Source: Phycisphaerales bacterium
GTDB lineage: Bacteria > Planctomycetota > Phycisphaerae > Phycisphaerales > UBA1924
Length of the DNA stretch: 64,000 nt
Direction of reading: 5' to 3'
Assembly (NCBI GenBank): GCA_022072615.1
Contig: JAJVHS010000051.1
Span: 30,888-94,887 of the forward strand
Part shown: positions 1 to 9,251 of the stretch, piece by piece
Numbering within the stretch: the stretch's first letter is position 1
How the letters are laid out: the number at the start of each line of letters is the position of its first letter
Notes under the pieces: model-generated
Database searches by the model: none
Told to the model about the DNA's origin: nothing
What the model saw: the letters and a program-made list of their open reading frames with translations, nothing else
Made by a program: the position numbers and the translations under genes

Positions 1-1
1 G

Positions 2-568
2 GAGGTGCGGACGTGGCCGCTGGTGCTCAACGAGCACTCATCGGGCATCCTGCGCCGGTCGCGAGCGCCGCTGGCGGCGTTCTGGTCCGGAGCCGGGAGC
101 GCGAGCACTGCATCGCTTGACGAACAGGCGACGGTCGCGGCGACGAGGATCATGGAGGCGCTCGATTACGTGGGCGTGCTCGCGGTCGAGTTCTTCGTGA
201 AGGAGGGCAGGCTGCTGGCGAGCGAGATTGCGCCGCGCGTGCACAACTCCGGCCACTGGACGATCGAGGGGTCGATCACGAGCCAGTTTGAGAACCACCT
301 GCGGGCGGTCGCGGGCCTCCCCCTGGGCGAGACGGGGATGCGCTTCGCCGGGGCGGCGGCGGTGATGCACAACCTGGTCGGCGCGGTGCCGGAGGTGGGG
401 GAACCGACGGGCCTGCTCGGGGTGCCGGGCTGTCATGTCCACCTCTACGGCAAGTCGGCACGTCCCGGCCGGAAGGTCGGCCACGCGACGGTCGTTGGGG
501 CGCCGGCCGAGATCGCGGTGCGGTCCGAGCAACTCCGGTCGATCGCCGATCAATACTGGCAGGCGTGA
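2..568 (+). CDS. purK: PurK, N5-carboxyaminoimidazole ribonucleotide synthase (C-terminal part, 5' truncated by window)
   Basis: This is the end of an ATP-grasp enzyme of purine biosynthesis that carboxylates aminoimidazole ribonucleotide with ATP and bicarbonate. The reading frame is open from the window edge, so the start lies outside. The visible 188 residues carry the PurK signatures: the ATP-grasp block with APRVHNSGHWTIEG, followed by SQFENHLRAVAGLPLGET, and near the end GRKVGHATVVG, the C-terminal PurK domain hallmark. The N-terminal Rossmann-like part and most of the ATP-binding lobe are off the window. The next gene is convergent with a gap of about 50 bases. PurE, the usual partner, would be expected upstream but cannot be seen. 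I am confident in the family; the closely related PurT lacks the same GRKVGH tail. Confidence 0.93.
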   Translation, partial: EVRTWPLVLNEHSSGILRRSRAPLAAFWSGAGSASTASLDEQATVAATRIMEALDYVGVLAVEFFVKEGRLLASEIAPRVHNSGHWTIEGSITSQFENHLRAVAGLPLGETGMRFAGAAAVMHNLVGAVPEVGEPTGLLGVPGCHVHLYGKSARPGRKVGHATVVGAPAEIAVRSEQLRSIADQYWQA

Positions 569-620
569 CGTCCGCCTCGCGGGCGCTGCGGGGAATCATG
601 GGGTCGCCGCGCCGCGCGGG

Positions 621-2435
621 CTACGTCGCCAGCTTGAAGCGCGGCCTGATCCCGACGCACAGTCGGCCCTGCTGCGCGGAGCGCGGGCCGGCGGTGAGCG
701 GGAGCGTCACCCGGCCCTGGTCGATGAAGAGCACGGGGATCCCTTCGGTGTCGGCGCCTTCCCATTGGGCGACGACGGCTCCGCCGGCGCTGATTGACTC
801 CACCAGGTCCCGGATGTCGCGGTGGATGCCCGCCTGCGGTGGTTTCTCGGATCGGGCGATGTCGTCCCAGCACGCGGCGTGGCCGTAGCCGAACTGGTTG
901 TTGGCCCAGCGTTCCACCACGCGGTCCACGGTGGTGTTGCCGGTCCAGCAGATCGCCCATCCGAATTCCGACCCGGAAACCTGCTCCTCGAGCCACCGCA
1001 GGTCGGTGGCGTCGCCGCACACCGCGCGCAGCCCGCTGCCGCGGCAGGCGCTGATGTTCGTCTCGTTGGAGTCGACGATGCAGGTGGTGATGCCGTGCCG
1101 GCTGAGGATGCGGGCGAGCATGAGCCCCGCCGGGTGGCCGCCGACGATCAGCACGCCGTTGGGCGCGGCGGCGCGAACCCGGAGGAGCGCCGCCAGGGGC
1201 AGGCCGAGGAGGCTTACCTGCACCACGGTCACCACGATGAGCAGGAACATGGTGATCTCGAAGTGGCGGGCTTCGGCGGCGAGCATGGTGATCCGACCGG
1301 GGTCGAAGGAGGACTCCCCGCCGGCGGCTTCGGCGGCGAGCGCCGTCAAGCGGGACGCGGCGATCGAGACGACCGAGGCCGCGACGACGCCGCGCGGCGC
1401 GAAGAACGCGGCGTACGCCCGTTCACGCCACGACAGCTCGGATCGCGCCGTGGCAACGAGCACGGTCGCGGGGCGAACGGCGAGGATCATGACCGCGACG
1501 AACACGAGGTCCCTTGTGGTGACCGAATCGAGGCGGTGCAGCTCGAAGCGCGATCCCAGAAGGATGAACAGGGCGCCGACCAGGATCGACGCGATCTGCT
1601 CCTTGAACTGGCGGACGTCCTTGGCGCCGATCACGGTGATGTTGGCGGTGATGATCGCGCACAGGGTCGCCGCGAGCAGGCCGGCCTGGGGCGCGATCCA
1701 CTCCCCCAGCCCGACGGAGGTCATGCAGGTGCCCATCGCGAACAGGTTGAGCTGGCGCGTGTCGAGCCGCTCGCGAGCGGCGAGAAACTGGAGCAGCCAG
1801 CGCGAGCCCAGGCCGACCCCGATCCCGCTGAGCAGCCCGGCCATGAGCGGGGGACCGGCGATCGTCAACGCCAGCCAGCCCTGGCCGGTCCCCGGCCGCG
1901 TGGCCCACGCGGCGACCAGGTCCAGCGTGGTAACCACCGCCAGGACGCAGATGGGGTCCACCAGCACCGCCTCCGCGCCGAGCACGGTCGACAGAGACCG
2001 GTTCAGCCTGAAGCGGCGGATGAGGGGTTGCACGACGGTCGGCCCGGTGACGATGAGGATGGCCCCCAGGAGCCATGATGCGGGCCAGGAAACGCCGAGC
2101 ACAAACCGGGCGCTGAGCGCCGTGAGCACCCAGGTGCATACCGCGCCGATCGACAGCAGGCCCAGCACGGCTCGGGGGGCGCGGCGGAGCTCATTTGCTC
2201 CCAGGTGCAGGCCGCCCTCGAACACCAGGACGGCGATCGCGACCGTGATGAATGCTTCAAGGGCGTCGCCCAGGTTGTAGGTGCCGACGACGTGGATGCC
2301 GGACCTGCCCAGCGCGAGCCCGGCGAGCAGGAGTGGCAGGATCGCCGGGATGCGCAGCCGGGTGCAGATCAGGTTGATCAGCGACCCGACGCCAAGGGCA
2401 AAGGCCAGCGACTGGATTGAAGCGACGTGTTGCAA
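621..2435 (-). CDS. CPA1-type cation:proton antiporter with C-terminal TrkA-N (RCK) domain
   Basis: A 604-residue inner-membrane protein predicted to exchange Na+ or K+ for protons. About the first 420 residues are a dozen hydrophobic segments with the CPA1 marks: VTGPTVVQPLIRRF in the fifth to sixth helix region and GAEAVLVDP, equivalent to the ExxxxDP ion-binding motif of NhaP/NHE transporters. From about residue 430 a Rossmann nucleotide-binding RCK domain follows (VLIVGGHPAGLMLARIL, with an acidic residue in CIVDSN), which in related proteins senses NAD(H) or another ligand. The start is uncertain: the longest frame opens with TTG at the right-hand end and has no clear ribosome binding site. 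It is convergent with purK and diverges from the kinase gene across about 270 bases. Ion specificity cannot be read from the sequence. Confidence 0.88.
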   Translation of the reverse strand: MQHVASIQSLAFALGVGSLINLICTRLRIPAILPLLLAGLALGRSGIHVVGTYNLGDALEAFITVAIAVLVFEGGLHLGANELRRAPRAVLGLLSIGAVCTWVLTALSARFVLGVSWPASWLLGAILIVTGPTVVQPLIRRFRLNRSLSTVLGAEAVLVDPICVLAVVTTLDLVAAWATRPGTGQGWLALTIAGPPLMAGLLSGIGVGLGSRWLLQFLAARERLDTRQLNLFAMGTCMTSVGLGEWIAPQAGLLAATLCAIITANITVIGAKDVRQFKEQIASILVGALFILLGSRFELHRLDSVTTRDLVFVAVMILAVRPATVLVATARSELSWRERAYAAFFAPRGVVAASVVSIAASRLTALAAEAAGGESSFDPGRITMLAAEARHFEITMFLLIVVTVVQVSLLGLPLAALLRVRAAAPNGVLIVGGHPAGLMLARILSRHGITTCIVDSNETNISACRGSGLRAVCGDATDLRWLEEQVSGSEFGWAICWTGNTTVDRVVERWANNQFGYGHAACWDDIARSEKPPQAGIHRDIRDLVESISAGGAVVAQWEGADTEGIPVLFIDQGRVTLPLTAGPRSAQQGRLCVGIRPRFKLAT

Positions 2436-2706
2436 GGCGTGTTGGTTTCAGCGTACCAGAACCGGGCCCGTGCTCCGGCGATCGATGGAGACCGGCGGGC
2501 GGCGAACAGCGCGGAGCGGCACCGCATGCCCGGGACGCTCGCCGAACTCGTGCGCCGGCAGGCTCAACCCCGGAGCGGGCTGGATGTTTCACTCCTCCGG
2601 AATATCGCGGGTCGGCGGCGTACGGGTGGTGTCGTAGCGCGTGCCGCTGAAAGTTGTGGGATCGCGAGGCACGCGCGGGCTCCGGTGGTTACACTGGCTT
2701 CCCCTC

Positions 2707-5472
2707 ATGCAGCCATCGTCCATTGGTCCATTCAAGATTGATCGTGAACTCGGCCGCGGCGGCATGGGAGAGGTCTATCTCGCCCACGACACACGACTGG
2801 ATCGGCCGGTTGCCATCAAGGCTCTCCCCGGCCATCTCGCCGAAGACCCCGAGCGGCTCGCGCGTTTCCAGCGCGAGGCCAAGGTTCTCGCGTCCCTGAA
2901 CCACCCCAACATCGGAGCGATCTACGGGCTCGAGGAATCCGGGTCGCGCCAGTACCTGGTCCTTGAGTTCATCGACGGGGAGACCCTTTCGGACCGGCTG
3001 GTCAGCGGGCCGATCCCGGTCGATGAAGCGATCGCGATCGCCAAGCAGATCGGCGAGGCGCTGGAGGCCGCTCACGAGAAGGGGGTCATCCACCGGGACC
3101 TCAAACCGGGCAACGTGATGGTCACGGAGCGCGGCCAGGTGAAGGTGCTGGACTTCGGCCTGGCTCGGACCGCCGACGGCGCGCCCTCTTCCACCGGGCT
3201 CCCCGGCGGGCCCAACTCGCCGACGATGCCCGTCAACTCGCCCACCATCCCCGGCGCGATCATGGGAACGGCCGGGTACATGTCGCCCGAGCAGGCGCGG
3301 GGCAAGCCCGTGGACAAGCGCTCGGACATCTTCGCGTTCGGGTGCGTGCTGTTCGAGATGCTCGCCGGTGTGGGGCCGTTCCAGGGCGAAACGGTCACGG
3401 ACTCGCTGGGCGCGATCCTGCACCGTGAACCCGACTGGAGCCAGCTTCCCGCGCAGACGCCCGGGCGGGTCCGCGAGCTGCTGCGCAGCTGCCTGGCCAA
3501 GGACCGACGCAACCGCCTGCACGACATGGGCGACGCCCGTCTTGCCCTGGAGCACACGATCGCGGGTCACGAGTGGGTGGCGCCTGCGTCGTCCACGGGC
3601 AAGCGGCCCATGGTCGGGGTCGTCGGCCTGATCGCCGCGATCGGGCTGATCGGCGCGGGCTGGGGGTTGGCCGGCCTCCGCCACCGTCCCGCGCCGGTCG
3701 CGTCGCCGCAGCCGTTCCATGTCTCCGCCACCACCCCGGAGACGCCCCAGCTCAACTTCATGGTCGGCATCTCGCCCGACGCCCGCTTTCTTGTCTACAG
3801 GGCAACGTCCGAACTCGAACGCGAGAGCACAAAGCCGGGTGAGCTGCTGGTCGTGCGGAGGCTCGATCGCGACGAGACCAAGGTCATCGAAGGAAGCGAT
3901 GGCGCCATGAGCGCGGCGCTCTCGCCGGACGGGCGGTGGATCGCCTTTTCCGCGGCCAAGGACCGGTCCAGGAGCAGGATCTTCCTCAAGAAGATCGCAC
4001 TGGAGGATGGCCGGCCGATCGGATCGCCCGAAACCCTCTGCGAACTTCCGCAGGGCGGCTTTCCGAACCTGTGCTGGTCCTCGGACCGCGAGATCGTCAT
4101 GACGCTCTCGTGGGCGCCGACGGTCCTTGCCGTTTCGGCGGCAGGCGGCGAGCCGCGAGTCGTCCTGCAGGAAGAAGGATCCAAAGAGCTCGACAACTGG
4201 GGGGAACTCCGGCCGCTCGTGCCGGGCAAGTCCGTCCTGGCCACGCGCTGGGCGCTGGTGGGCCAGTCGATCCGGGAGCGTACCGAGATCATCGACCTAG
4301 CCACCGGCAAGCGCACGCCGCTGCTGCCGAACGCGGGCGGGGCGACGTACCTGCCGAGCGGGTACCTGGTGGCCCGCCGAGATTCCACCACCCTGATCGC
4401 GGCGCGGTTCGACCTCGACACGCTCACCATCGTCGGCGAGCCTGCGTCGGTCTGGACCGGGAAGTCCGTGAGCGATTTCTACATCTCGCCCAGCGGCACG
4501 CTCGCGAGCGTCACCAGAGGCGGTGACATTTCCGGAAGGAAGCTCGCGTGGATCGACGAGAACGGCCAGCCCCAGCCTCTGAATGCGCCTTCCCGTCCCT
4601 ACGGCAGCGTCTGCCTGTCACCCGACGCGGCGCGCGTCGTGACCACGTTCGAATCCGTGGACGGGACGGATCTGGGCTCCGATCTGTGGGTGCTCGATCT
4701 CACCCGCCGCACTTTCGCCCGTCTGCCCACGATGGGTCCGGCGTGGAATTGCGCGTGGTCCCGCGATGGGCAGCGGATCGCCTACCAGACCGTGAATGAG
4801 CAGGCGTTCTCGGTGTGGGAACGCCGCGCCGATGGTTCGGGTGAACCGGTGAAGCTTCACACCGGCCCCGACCCCAGCCAGTTCGTTTTTCCGCTCGATT
4901 GGTCTCCCGACTCCCGGGTGCTCGCGGTGCTGCAGGCGGACCTCACTCGGAACACCGCCGACGTGCTGATGCTTCAGGCGGGCGACAGCGCCGGCCCGTG
5001 GACCGCCACGCCGTACCTGACTTCTCCCGCGGACGAGGACGGCCTGGTGTTCTCGCCCGACGGCAAGTGGGTGCTGTTCGTCTCGGACGATGCCAGCGAC
5101 CGACGCGAGCTGTACGTGCAGCGATTCACGGGGCCCGCCGCGGGCGCCCAGGATGCCCGCGCGGGACGTGTCCAGATCTCAACCGGCGGCACGGCCGGAC
5201 GCGGCTGGTGGAGCCCCGACCTCAAGCAGATCCGATACATCGATCCCGACGGCCAGGTGATGAGCGTTGAGATCCAGACTGAACCGGGGTTCTCCGCCGC
5301 GCTCCCGAAGATGCTCTACAGCGTCAAGGAAGTGAAGACCGGCGAGCGCACCTTCGCCCCCGACGGGCGGCTGCTTGTCGTGCTCCAGGATCAGAACGAG
5401 GACAGCGGTCGCATCGACCTGGTCATCAACTTCACCGAAGAGCTTCACGCCAGGCTCACGGCGGACAAGTAG
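2707..5472 (+). CDS. Transmembrane Ser/Thr protein kinase with WD40-like (PD40) propeller
   Basis: A 921-residue Hanks-type kinase. The ATG at 2707 is chosen because the kinase fold begins a few residues later; a GTG 66 bases upstream would only add an arginine/tryptophan-rich leader. The glycine loop (GRGGMG, residues 16-21), the ATP lysine K38, HRDLKPGN (129-136) and DFG (149-151) are all intact, so the kinase should be active. The activation segment holds a Ser/Thr/Pro-rich stretch of about 30 residues before GTAGYMSPEQ. A single membrane helix lies at about 302-325. The remaining 600 residues are outside the cytoplasm and contain repeated SPDG-type blades (for example ALSPDGRWIAF, AWSRDGQRIAYQT, VFSPDGKWVLFVSDD), a TolB/PD40-type propeller that probably senses a ligand or protein. 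No cognate phosphatase is adjacent. The ligand and substrates are unknown. Confidence 0.93.
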   Translation: MQPSSIGPFKIDRELGRGGMGEVYLAHDTRLDRPVAIKALPGHLAEDPERLARFQREAKVLASLNHPNIGAIYGLEESGSRQYLVLEFIDGETLSDRLVSGPIPVDEAIAIAKQIGEALEAAHEKGVIHRDLKPGNVMVTERGQVKVLDFGLARTADGAPSSTGLPGGPNSPTMPVNSPTIPGAIMGTAGYMSPEQARGKPVDKRSDIFAFGCVLFEMLAGVGPFQGETVTDSLGAILHREPDWSQLPAQTPGRVRELLRSCLAKDRRNRLHDMGDARLALEHTIAGHEWVAPASSTGKRPMVGVVGLIAAIGLIGAGWGLAGLRHRPAPVASPQPFHVSATTPETPQLNFMVGISPDARFLVYRATSELERESTKPGELLVVRRLDRDETKVIEGSDGAMSAALSPDGRWIAFSAAKDRSRSRIFLKKIALEDGRPIGSPETLCELPQGGFPNLCWSSDREIVMTLSWAPTVLAVSAAGGEPRVVLQEEGSKELDNWGELRPLVPGKSVLATRWALVGQSIRERTEIIDLATGKRTPLLPNAGGATYLPSGYLVARRDSTTLIAARFDLDTLTIVGEPASVWTGKSVSDFYISPSGTLASVTRGGDISGRKLAWIDENGQPQPLNAPSRPYGSVCLSPDAARVVTTFESVDGTDLGSDLWVLDLTRRTFARLPTMGPAWNCAWSRDGQRIAYQTVNEQAFSVWERRADGSGEPVKLHTGPDPSQFVFPLDWSPDSRVLAVLQADLTRNTADVLMLQAGDSAGPWTATPYLTSPADEDGLVFSPDGKWVLFVSDDASDRRELYVQRFTGPAAGAQDARAGRVQISTGGTAGRGWWSPDLKQIRYIDPDGQVMSVEIQTEPGFSAALPKMLYSVKEVKTGERTFAPDGRLLVVLQDQNEDSGRIDLVINFTEELHARLTADK

Positions 5473-5562
5473 GCATCCGCCAGGAGCACTCGAGCGGGGC
5501 GTGATCATCCGAATGCCGCGTCGCGTCGCCGTGGTCCGGGTCGGAACGCCGGGCCCCGGCGG

Positions 5563-5940
5563 CTACTCCCGCCGCAGGATCGTCGAGCGCTTCCACTCGC
5601 CCTTTTTCTTCGCGGCCGACACCGCCGAGGCGGCGTCGGGGTGGTCCAGCGAGAGGTACATCAGCGTGGTCTGGCCGATGCGGATGCGGTCGCCGTCTGC
5701 GAGCGCGGTGTCGAGCACGATCTGACGATCGTTGACGTACACGCCGTTGCCGCTGCGATAGTCGCCGGCCACGTGTTTCCCGAGCGTCTGGTCCATGCGG
5801 ATCTGCAGGTGCTTTCGCGACACCAGCGGGTCCAATACCTGGAACGTGCATTCATCGTCGCGTCCGATGGAAACCAGCGCGTCGCCGAGCGCGAAAAGCG
5901 AGCCTTCGCCCGGACCCTGGATAACGACGAGTGACGCCAT
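5563..5940 (-). CDS. FHA-domain protein
   Basis: A 125-residue protein made of one forkhead-associated domain, which binds phosphothreonine peptides. The ATG at 5940 is preceded by a GGAGGG ribosome binding site; longer upstream frames have no coding character. The phosphopeptide-binding residues are present: GR at 26-27, SRKH at 41-44, and a GNGVYVND loop at about 64-71. A lysine/arginine-rich tail (KKKGEWKRST) follows the domain. It is convergent with the Ser/Thr kinase gene, about 90 bases away, so it is a plausible reader of that kinase or of another kinase in the cell. That functional link is an inference from proximity. There is no signal peptide or membrane segment, so the protein should be cytoplasmic. 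Confidence 0.85.
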   Translation of the reverse strand: MASLVVIQGPGEGSLFALGDALVSIGRDDECTFQVLDPLVSRKHLQIRMDQTLGKHVAGDYRSGNGVYVNDRQIVLDTALADGDRIRIGQTTLMYLSLDHPDAASAVSAAKKKGEWKRSTILRRE

Positions 5941-6336
5941 GCCCGTTCCCTCCGCGAACTGAACCCAGCCACGCGGCCGAGCGGTTCGCGTAGACGATAG
6001 ACGCCCGCCCGGTTCTGAGCAGGTGAAAACAACTGGTCTGCGTTGCGTGAACGGGGGCGCCGGAGCGGATCGCGGAGCCAATGGGGCGGTATTGCCCGTC
6101 GCGGCATCGGTTGCGTGTGACTGGTGCGGCTGAGCTTGTTCTGACGAGTATGGGGCCCTGACGCGGGACAGCCGATCGAGGCCGGGGCCATCGCGAGAAA
6201 ACGCCGTGATGTAGGATGGGAGAAACCCCGGCTCGCCGCCGTCATCAAAGGCGGACGAGGGGGCGTTGAGTAAGGGTGACGGGCGGGTGCGATCAACGAC
6301 CGACGCAGTCGCAAGGTTCAACCAAGGAGATGCCAC
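5941..6336. other. Intergenic region between divergent FHA and isochorismatase-like genes
   Basis: About 400 bases without a convincing gene. It must carry promoters for both flanking divergent genes, but I could not place a clear -35/-10 pair. An AAGGAGA ribosome binding site for the right-hand gene ends the region. Open frames that cross it are short or lack coding character. Confidence 0.5.
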
Positions 6337-7137
6337 ATGGTTCGGAGTCACGGGACGTTCAAGATTGGTCTGGTGGCGGCCGCGTTGATGGGTCTGACGG
6401 TCGCCGCCGGGCTTTCGGCGGGCGACGCTCAGCCGGGCCAACCCGCGGCTCGTGGCACGGGCGATCCCATCCCGGGCCTGTCGCGGCAACCATCACCGGC
6501 GGCGCGGGAGGTGCTGCTCGATCCCAACGACACCGTGGTGCTCCTGCTTGACCATCAGACGGGCCTGTTTCAGACGGTGAAGGATGTGCCCGTCGCCGAG
6601 CTGCGCAACAACACGGTGGCGCTGGCGAATATCGCCAAGCTCGCGAAGGCACCGATCATCTACACGGCGTCGGAACCCAACGGGCCGAACGGCCCGTTGA
6701 TGGACGAGCTGGACGCGTTCAAGGACTACGCGACGTACGTTCCGCGCAAGGGAGAGATCAGCTCGTGGGACAACGCGGACTTCGTCAAGGCCGTCGAGGC
6801 CACGGGGCGCAAGACACTGGTCATCGCCGGCGTGTGGACGAGCGTGTGCGTGGCGTTCCCGGCGCTGCAGGCCAAGGCCGACGGGTACAAAGTCTACTTC
6901 GTGACTGACGCGTCCGGCGATCCGAGCGTCATGGCGTCGCAGACGACCGTCGCCAGGCTGACCGCGGCTGGAATCGTTCCCGTGAGCACGAACGCGGTGC
7001 TGTGCGAGTTCCAGCGCTCCTGGAACCGGCCCGATGCCGCGCAGTGGGGCCAGATCTACGGCCAGCTCGTTCCTCACTACAAGGCGGTGGCCGAGAGCTA
7101 CAAGCGAGCCCAGGACGCCGTGAAGAAGGCGCCGTGA
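6337..7137 (+). CDS. Exported isochorismatase-family (YcaC-like) cysteine hydrolase
   Basis: A 266-residue protein with an N-terminal signal peptide (hydrophobic LVAAALMGLTVAAGL, probable cleavage after a small-residue motif near residue 28) and an isochorismatase-like hydrolase fold. The D-K-C catalytic triad can be placed: D72 in LLLDHQTG, K138 in PRKGE, and C171 in GVWTSVCVAF. The VWTSVCV form and the long C-terminal helix resemble the YcaC/hydrolase subgroup of unknown substrate rather than true isochorismatases or nicotinamidases. AAGGAGA lies just before the ATG. The gene is followed after about 50 bases by an exported amidohydrolase, so the two probably act together outside the cytoplasm on an amide-containing compound; the compound is unknown. 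Export of this enzyme class is less common than cytoplasmic location. Confidence 0.86.
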   Translation: MVRSHGTFKIGLVAAALMGLTVAAGLSAGDAQPGQPAARGTGDPIPGLSRQPSPAAREVLLDPNDTVVLLLDHQTGLFQTVKDVPVAELRNNTVALANIAKLAKAPIIYTASEPNGPNGPLMDELDAFKDYATYVPRKGEISSWDNADFVKAVEATGRKTLVIAGVWTSVCVAFPALQAKADGYKVYFVTDASGDPSVMASQTTVARLTAAGIVPVSTNAVLCEFQRSWNRPDAAQWGQIYGQLVPHYKAVAESYKRAQDAVKKAP

Positions 7138-7189
7138 CGATCCCGGCATTCATGCAGGGCTCTTGCGCCCGGCTGCGACGGAGGTCGCC

Positions 7190-9121
7190 ATGACACGTCA
7201 CTCCACGCGGCGGCAGTTCATCGCGAACGCCGGCGCCGCGACTGTCGCGGGAATCGGTCTTGGCGGCTGCGCGGCGTCGATGCGCCAGCCGGCTTCTTCC
7301 GGCGTCGACGAGGGCGCGGACCTCGTTGTCGTGGGCGGGGCGGTCGCGACGATGGACGCCGCGCGCCCCCGGGCCGCGGCCTTCGCCATCCGCGACGGCA
7401 TGTTCGCGGCGGTCGGGGGCGATGCGGATGTGCGGCCGCTCATCGGCCCGAGGACGCGGGTGATCGACGCGAACGGTCGCTGCGTGATCCCGGGCCTGAA
7501 CGACTCGCACATCCACATCATCCGCGGCGGGCTGAACTACAACCTCGAACTGCGGTGGGACGGGGTGCCGAGCCTCGCCGACGCGATGCGCATGCTCCGC
7601 GAGCAGGTGGCTCGAACGCCGCCGGGGCAGTGGGTGCGGGTGGTCGGGGGGTTCGCGGAGCTTCAGTTCGCCGAGCGGCGGCTGCCCACGCTGGCCGAGA
7701 TCAACGAGGCCGCGCCGGACACGCCGGTGTTCATTCTGCATCTGTACGACCGTGCCCTGCTGAACCGGGCGGCCCTCCGCGCGGTCGGCTACACCAGGGA
7801 CACGCCCGACCCGCCCGGCGGGATGATCGAGCGCGACCGCGCGGGCAACCCCACCGGGCTGCTCGTCGCGGAACCCAACGCGTGGATCCTCTACAAGACG
7901 CTCTCGCTGGGGCCCAGGCTCCCGGTCGAGCACCAGATGAACTCCACGCGTCATTTCATGCGGGAGCTCAACCGGCTGGGTGTGACCAGCGTGTGCGACG
8001 CGGGCGGCGGGTTTCAGAACTATCCCGACGATTACGCGGTCATCAACGAACTGCACAAGCGCGGCGAGATGACCGTGCGCATCGCGTACAACCTCTTCAC
8101 CCAGCGGCCGCAGAAGGAACGCGAGGACTTCGCCAACTGGGCGATGAACAACCGGATGTACCAGGGTGACGAGCTGCTGCGGCTCAACGGCGCGGGCGAG
8201 ATGCTCGTTTACTCCGCGGCGGATTTCGAGGACTTCAGGGTGGCGCGCCCCGACATGCCGGGGTCGATGGAGGCGGACCTCGAGGCCGTCGTCGGCCTGC
8301 TCGCGCGGAACAGGTGGGCGTTCCGCCTGCACGCCACGTACGACGAGACGATCACGCGAGCGCTCGATGTCTTCGAGCGGGTGAACCGTGAGGCCTCGAT
8401 CTCCGACCTGCGATGGTTCTTCGACCACTGCGAGACGATCAGCGAGCGCAACATCGAGCGCATCAGGGCGCTGGGCGGCGGCATCGCGGTGCAGCACCGC
8501 ATGGCGTTCCAGGGCGAGTACTTCATCGAGCGCTACGGGAAGGACGCCGCGGGGCGCACGCCGCCCGTCCGGCGCATGCTCGACATGGGCGTGCCGCTGG
8601 CCGCGGGGACCGACGCGACGCGCGTCGCGAGCTACAACCCGTGGACCTGCCTGTCGTGGCTCGTCACCGGGCGGACCGTCGGCGGGACCGCCCTGTACCC
8701 CGATGCCAACCTTGTCGGTCGCGAGGAAGCGCTGGGACTCTTCACGCGCGGCAGCGCGTGGTTCAGCCGCGAGGAGGGTCGCAAGGGCCGCATCGCGCCG
8801 GGCCAGTTCGGCGACTTTGCCATCCTGAGCGAGGACTACTTCTCCGTGCCGCCGGATCGCATCCGCGCCATCGAGAGCGTGCTGACGGTCACCGGGGGCA
8901 AGGTCGTGCACGCGGCGGGCGCGTTTGCGCCGCTCGGGCCGCCGCCGATCCCCGTGCTGCCGGAGTGGTCGCCGGTCGGGACGTTCGGCGGGCACTGGCG
9001 CGTCGCGGCGGGCGCGGCTCTTCCCGCGCTGGCGGCGTGCTGCCCGCACGGGTCGAAGGGCGCTCCGTTGGGCCGGGACGCCTTCGGCGGCGGCGTGGGG
9101 TGCTCGTGCTGGGCGTTCTAG
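7190..9121 (+). CDS. Exported amidohydrolase family 3 (YtcJ-like) protein
   Basis: A 643-residue metal-dependent hydrolase. The ATG at 7190 is chosen because GGAGGT sits five bases before it and because it yields a Tat-like leader (STRRQFIANAG followed by a hydrophobic run and a Cys at about residue 24 in LGGCA), which suggests export in folded form and possibly lipidation. The amidohydrolase marks are IPGLNDSHIHI at about 101-111 (HxH metal ligands), a later HATYDETITRALD, FDHCETI, and GVPLAAGTDATRVASYNPW near the end, with the final Asp. Members of the YtcJ/AidB-like family act on N-substituted amides. The C-terminal 30 residues are unusual, rich in Gly and Cys (CCPHG, CSCWAF). It is probably co-transcribed with the preceding hydrolase. 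Substrate unknown. Confidence 0.88.
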   Translation: MTRHSTRRQFIANAGAATVAGIGLGGCAASMRQPASSGVDEGADLVVVGGAVATMDAARPRAAAFAIRDGMFAAVGGDADVRPLIGPRTRVIDANGRCVIPGLNDSHIHIIRGGLNYNLELRWDGVPSLADAMRMLREQVARTPPGQWVRVVGGFAELQFAERRLPTLAEINEAAPDTPVFILHLYDRALLNRAALRAVGYTRDTPDPPGGMIERDRAGNPTGLLVAEPNAWILYKTLSLGPRLPVEHQMNSTRHFMRELNRLGVTSVCDAGGGFQNYPDDYAVINELHKRGEMTVRIAYNLFTQRPQKEREDFANWAMNNRMYQGDELLRLNGAGEMLVYSAADFEDFRVARPDMPGSMEADLEAVVGLLARNRWAFRLHATYDETITRALDVFERVNREASISDLRWFFDHCETISERNIERIRALGGGIAVQHRMAFQGEYFIERYGKDAAGRTPPVRRMLDMGVPLAAGTDATRVASYNPWTCLSWLVTGRTVGGTALYPDANLVGREEALGLFTRGSAWFSREEGRKGRIAPGQFGDFAILSEDYFSVPPDRIRAIESVLTVTGGKVVHAAGAFAPLGPPPIPVLPEWSPVGTFGGHWRVAAGAALPALAACCPHGSKGAPLGRDAFGGGVGCSCWAF

Positions 9122-9251
9122 GCAGGGGTGAATGGCGTGCCGCGACGCGGCGCTGTTACTTGCGGCGCGACGTCTGGTGCGGTTTCATCGGGTTGAGAAG
9201 CTGGACGACGCTGGTCTCTGGTCGTCGGCCGGTGCCCGCGGCCGTGCGGCA

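Noticed and set aside
898..2280. Long plus-strand open frame opposite the antiporter gene
   Set aside because: It has the Arg/Pro/Ala/Ser-heavy composition of antisense reading in GC-rich DNA, while the minus strand gives a full family match.
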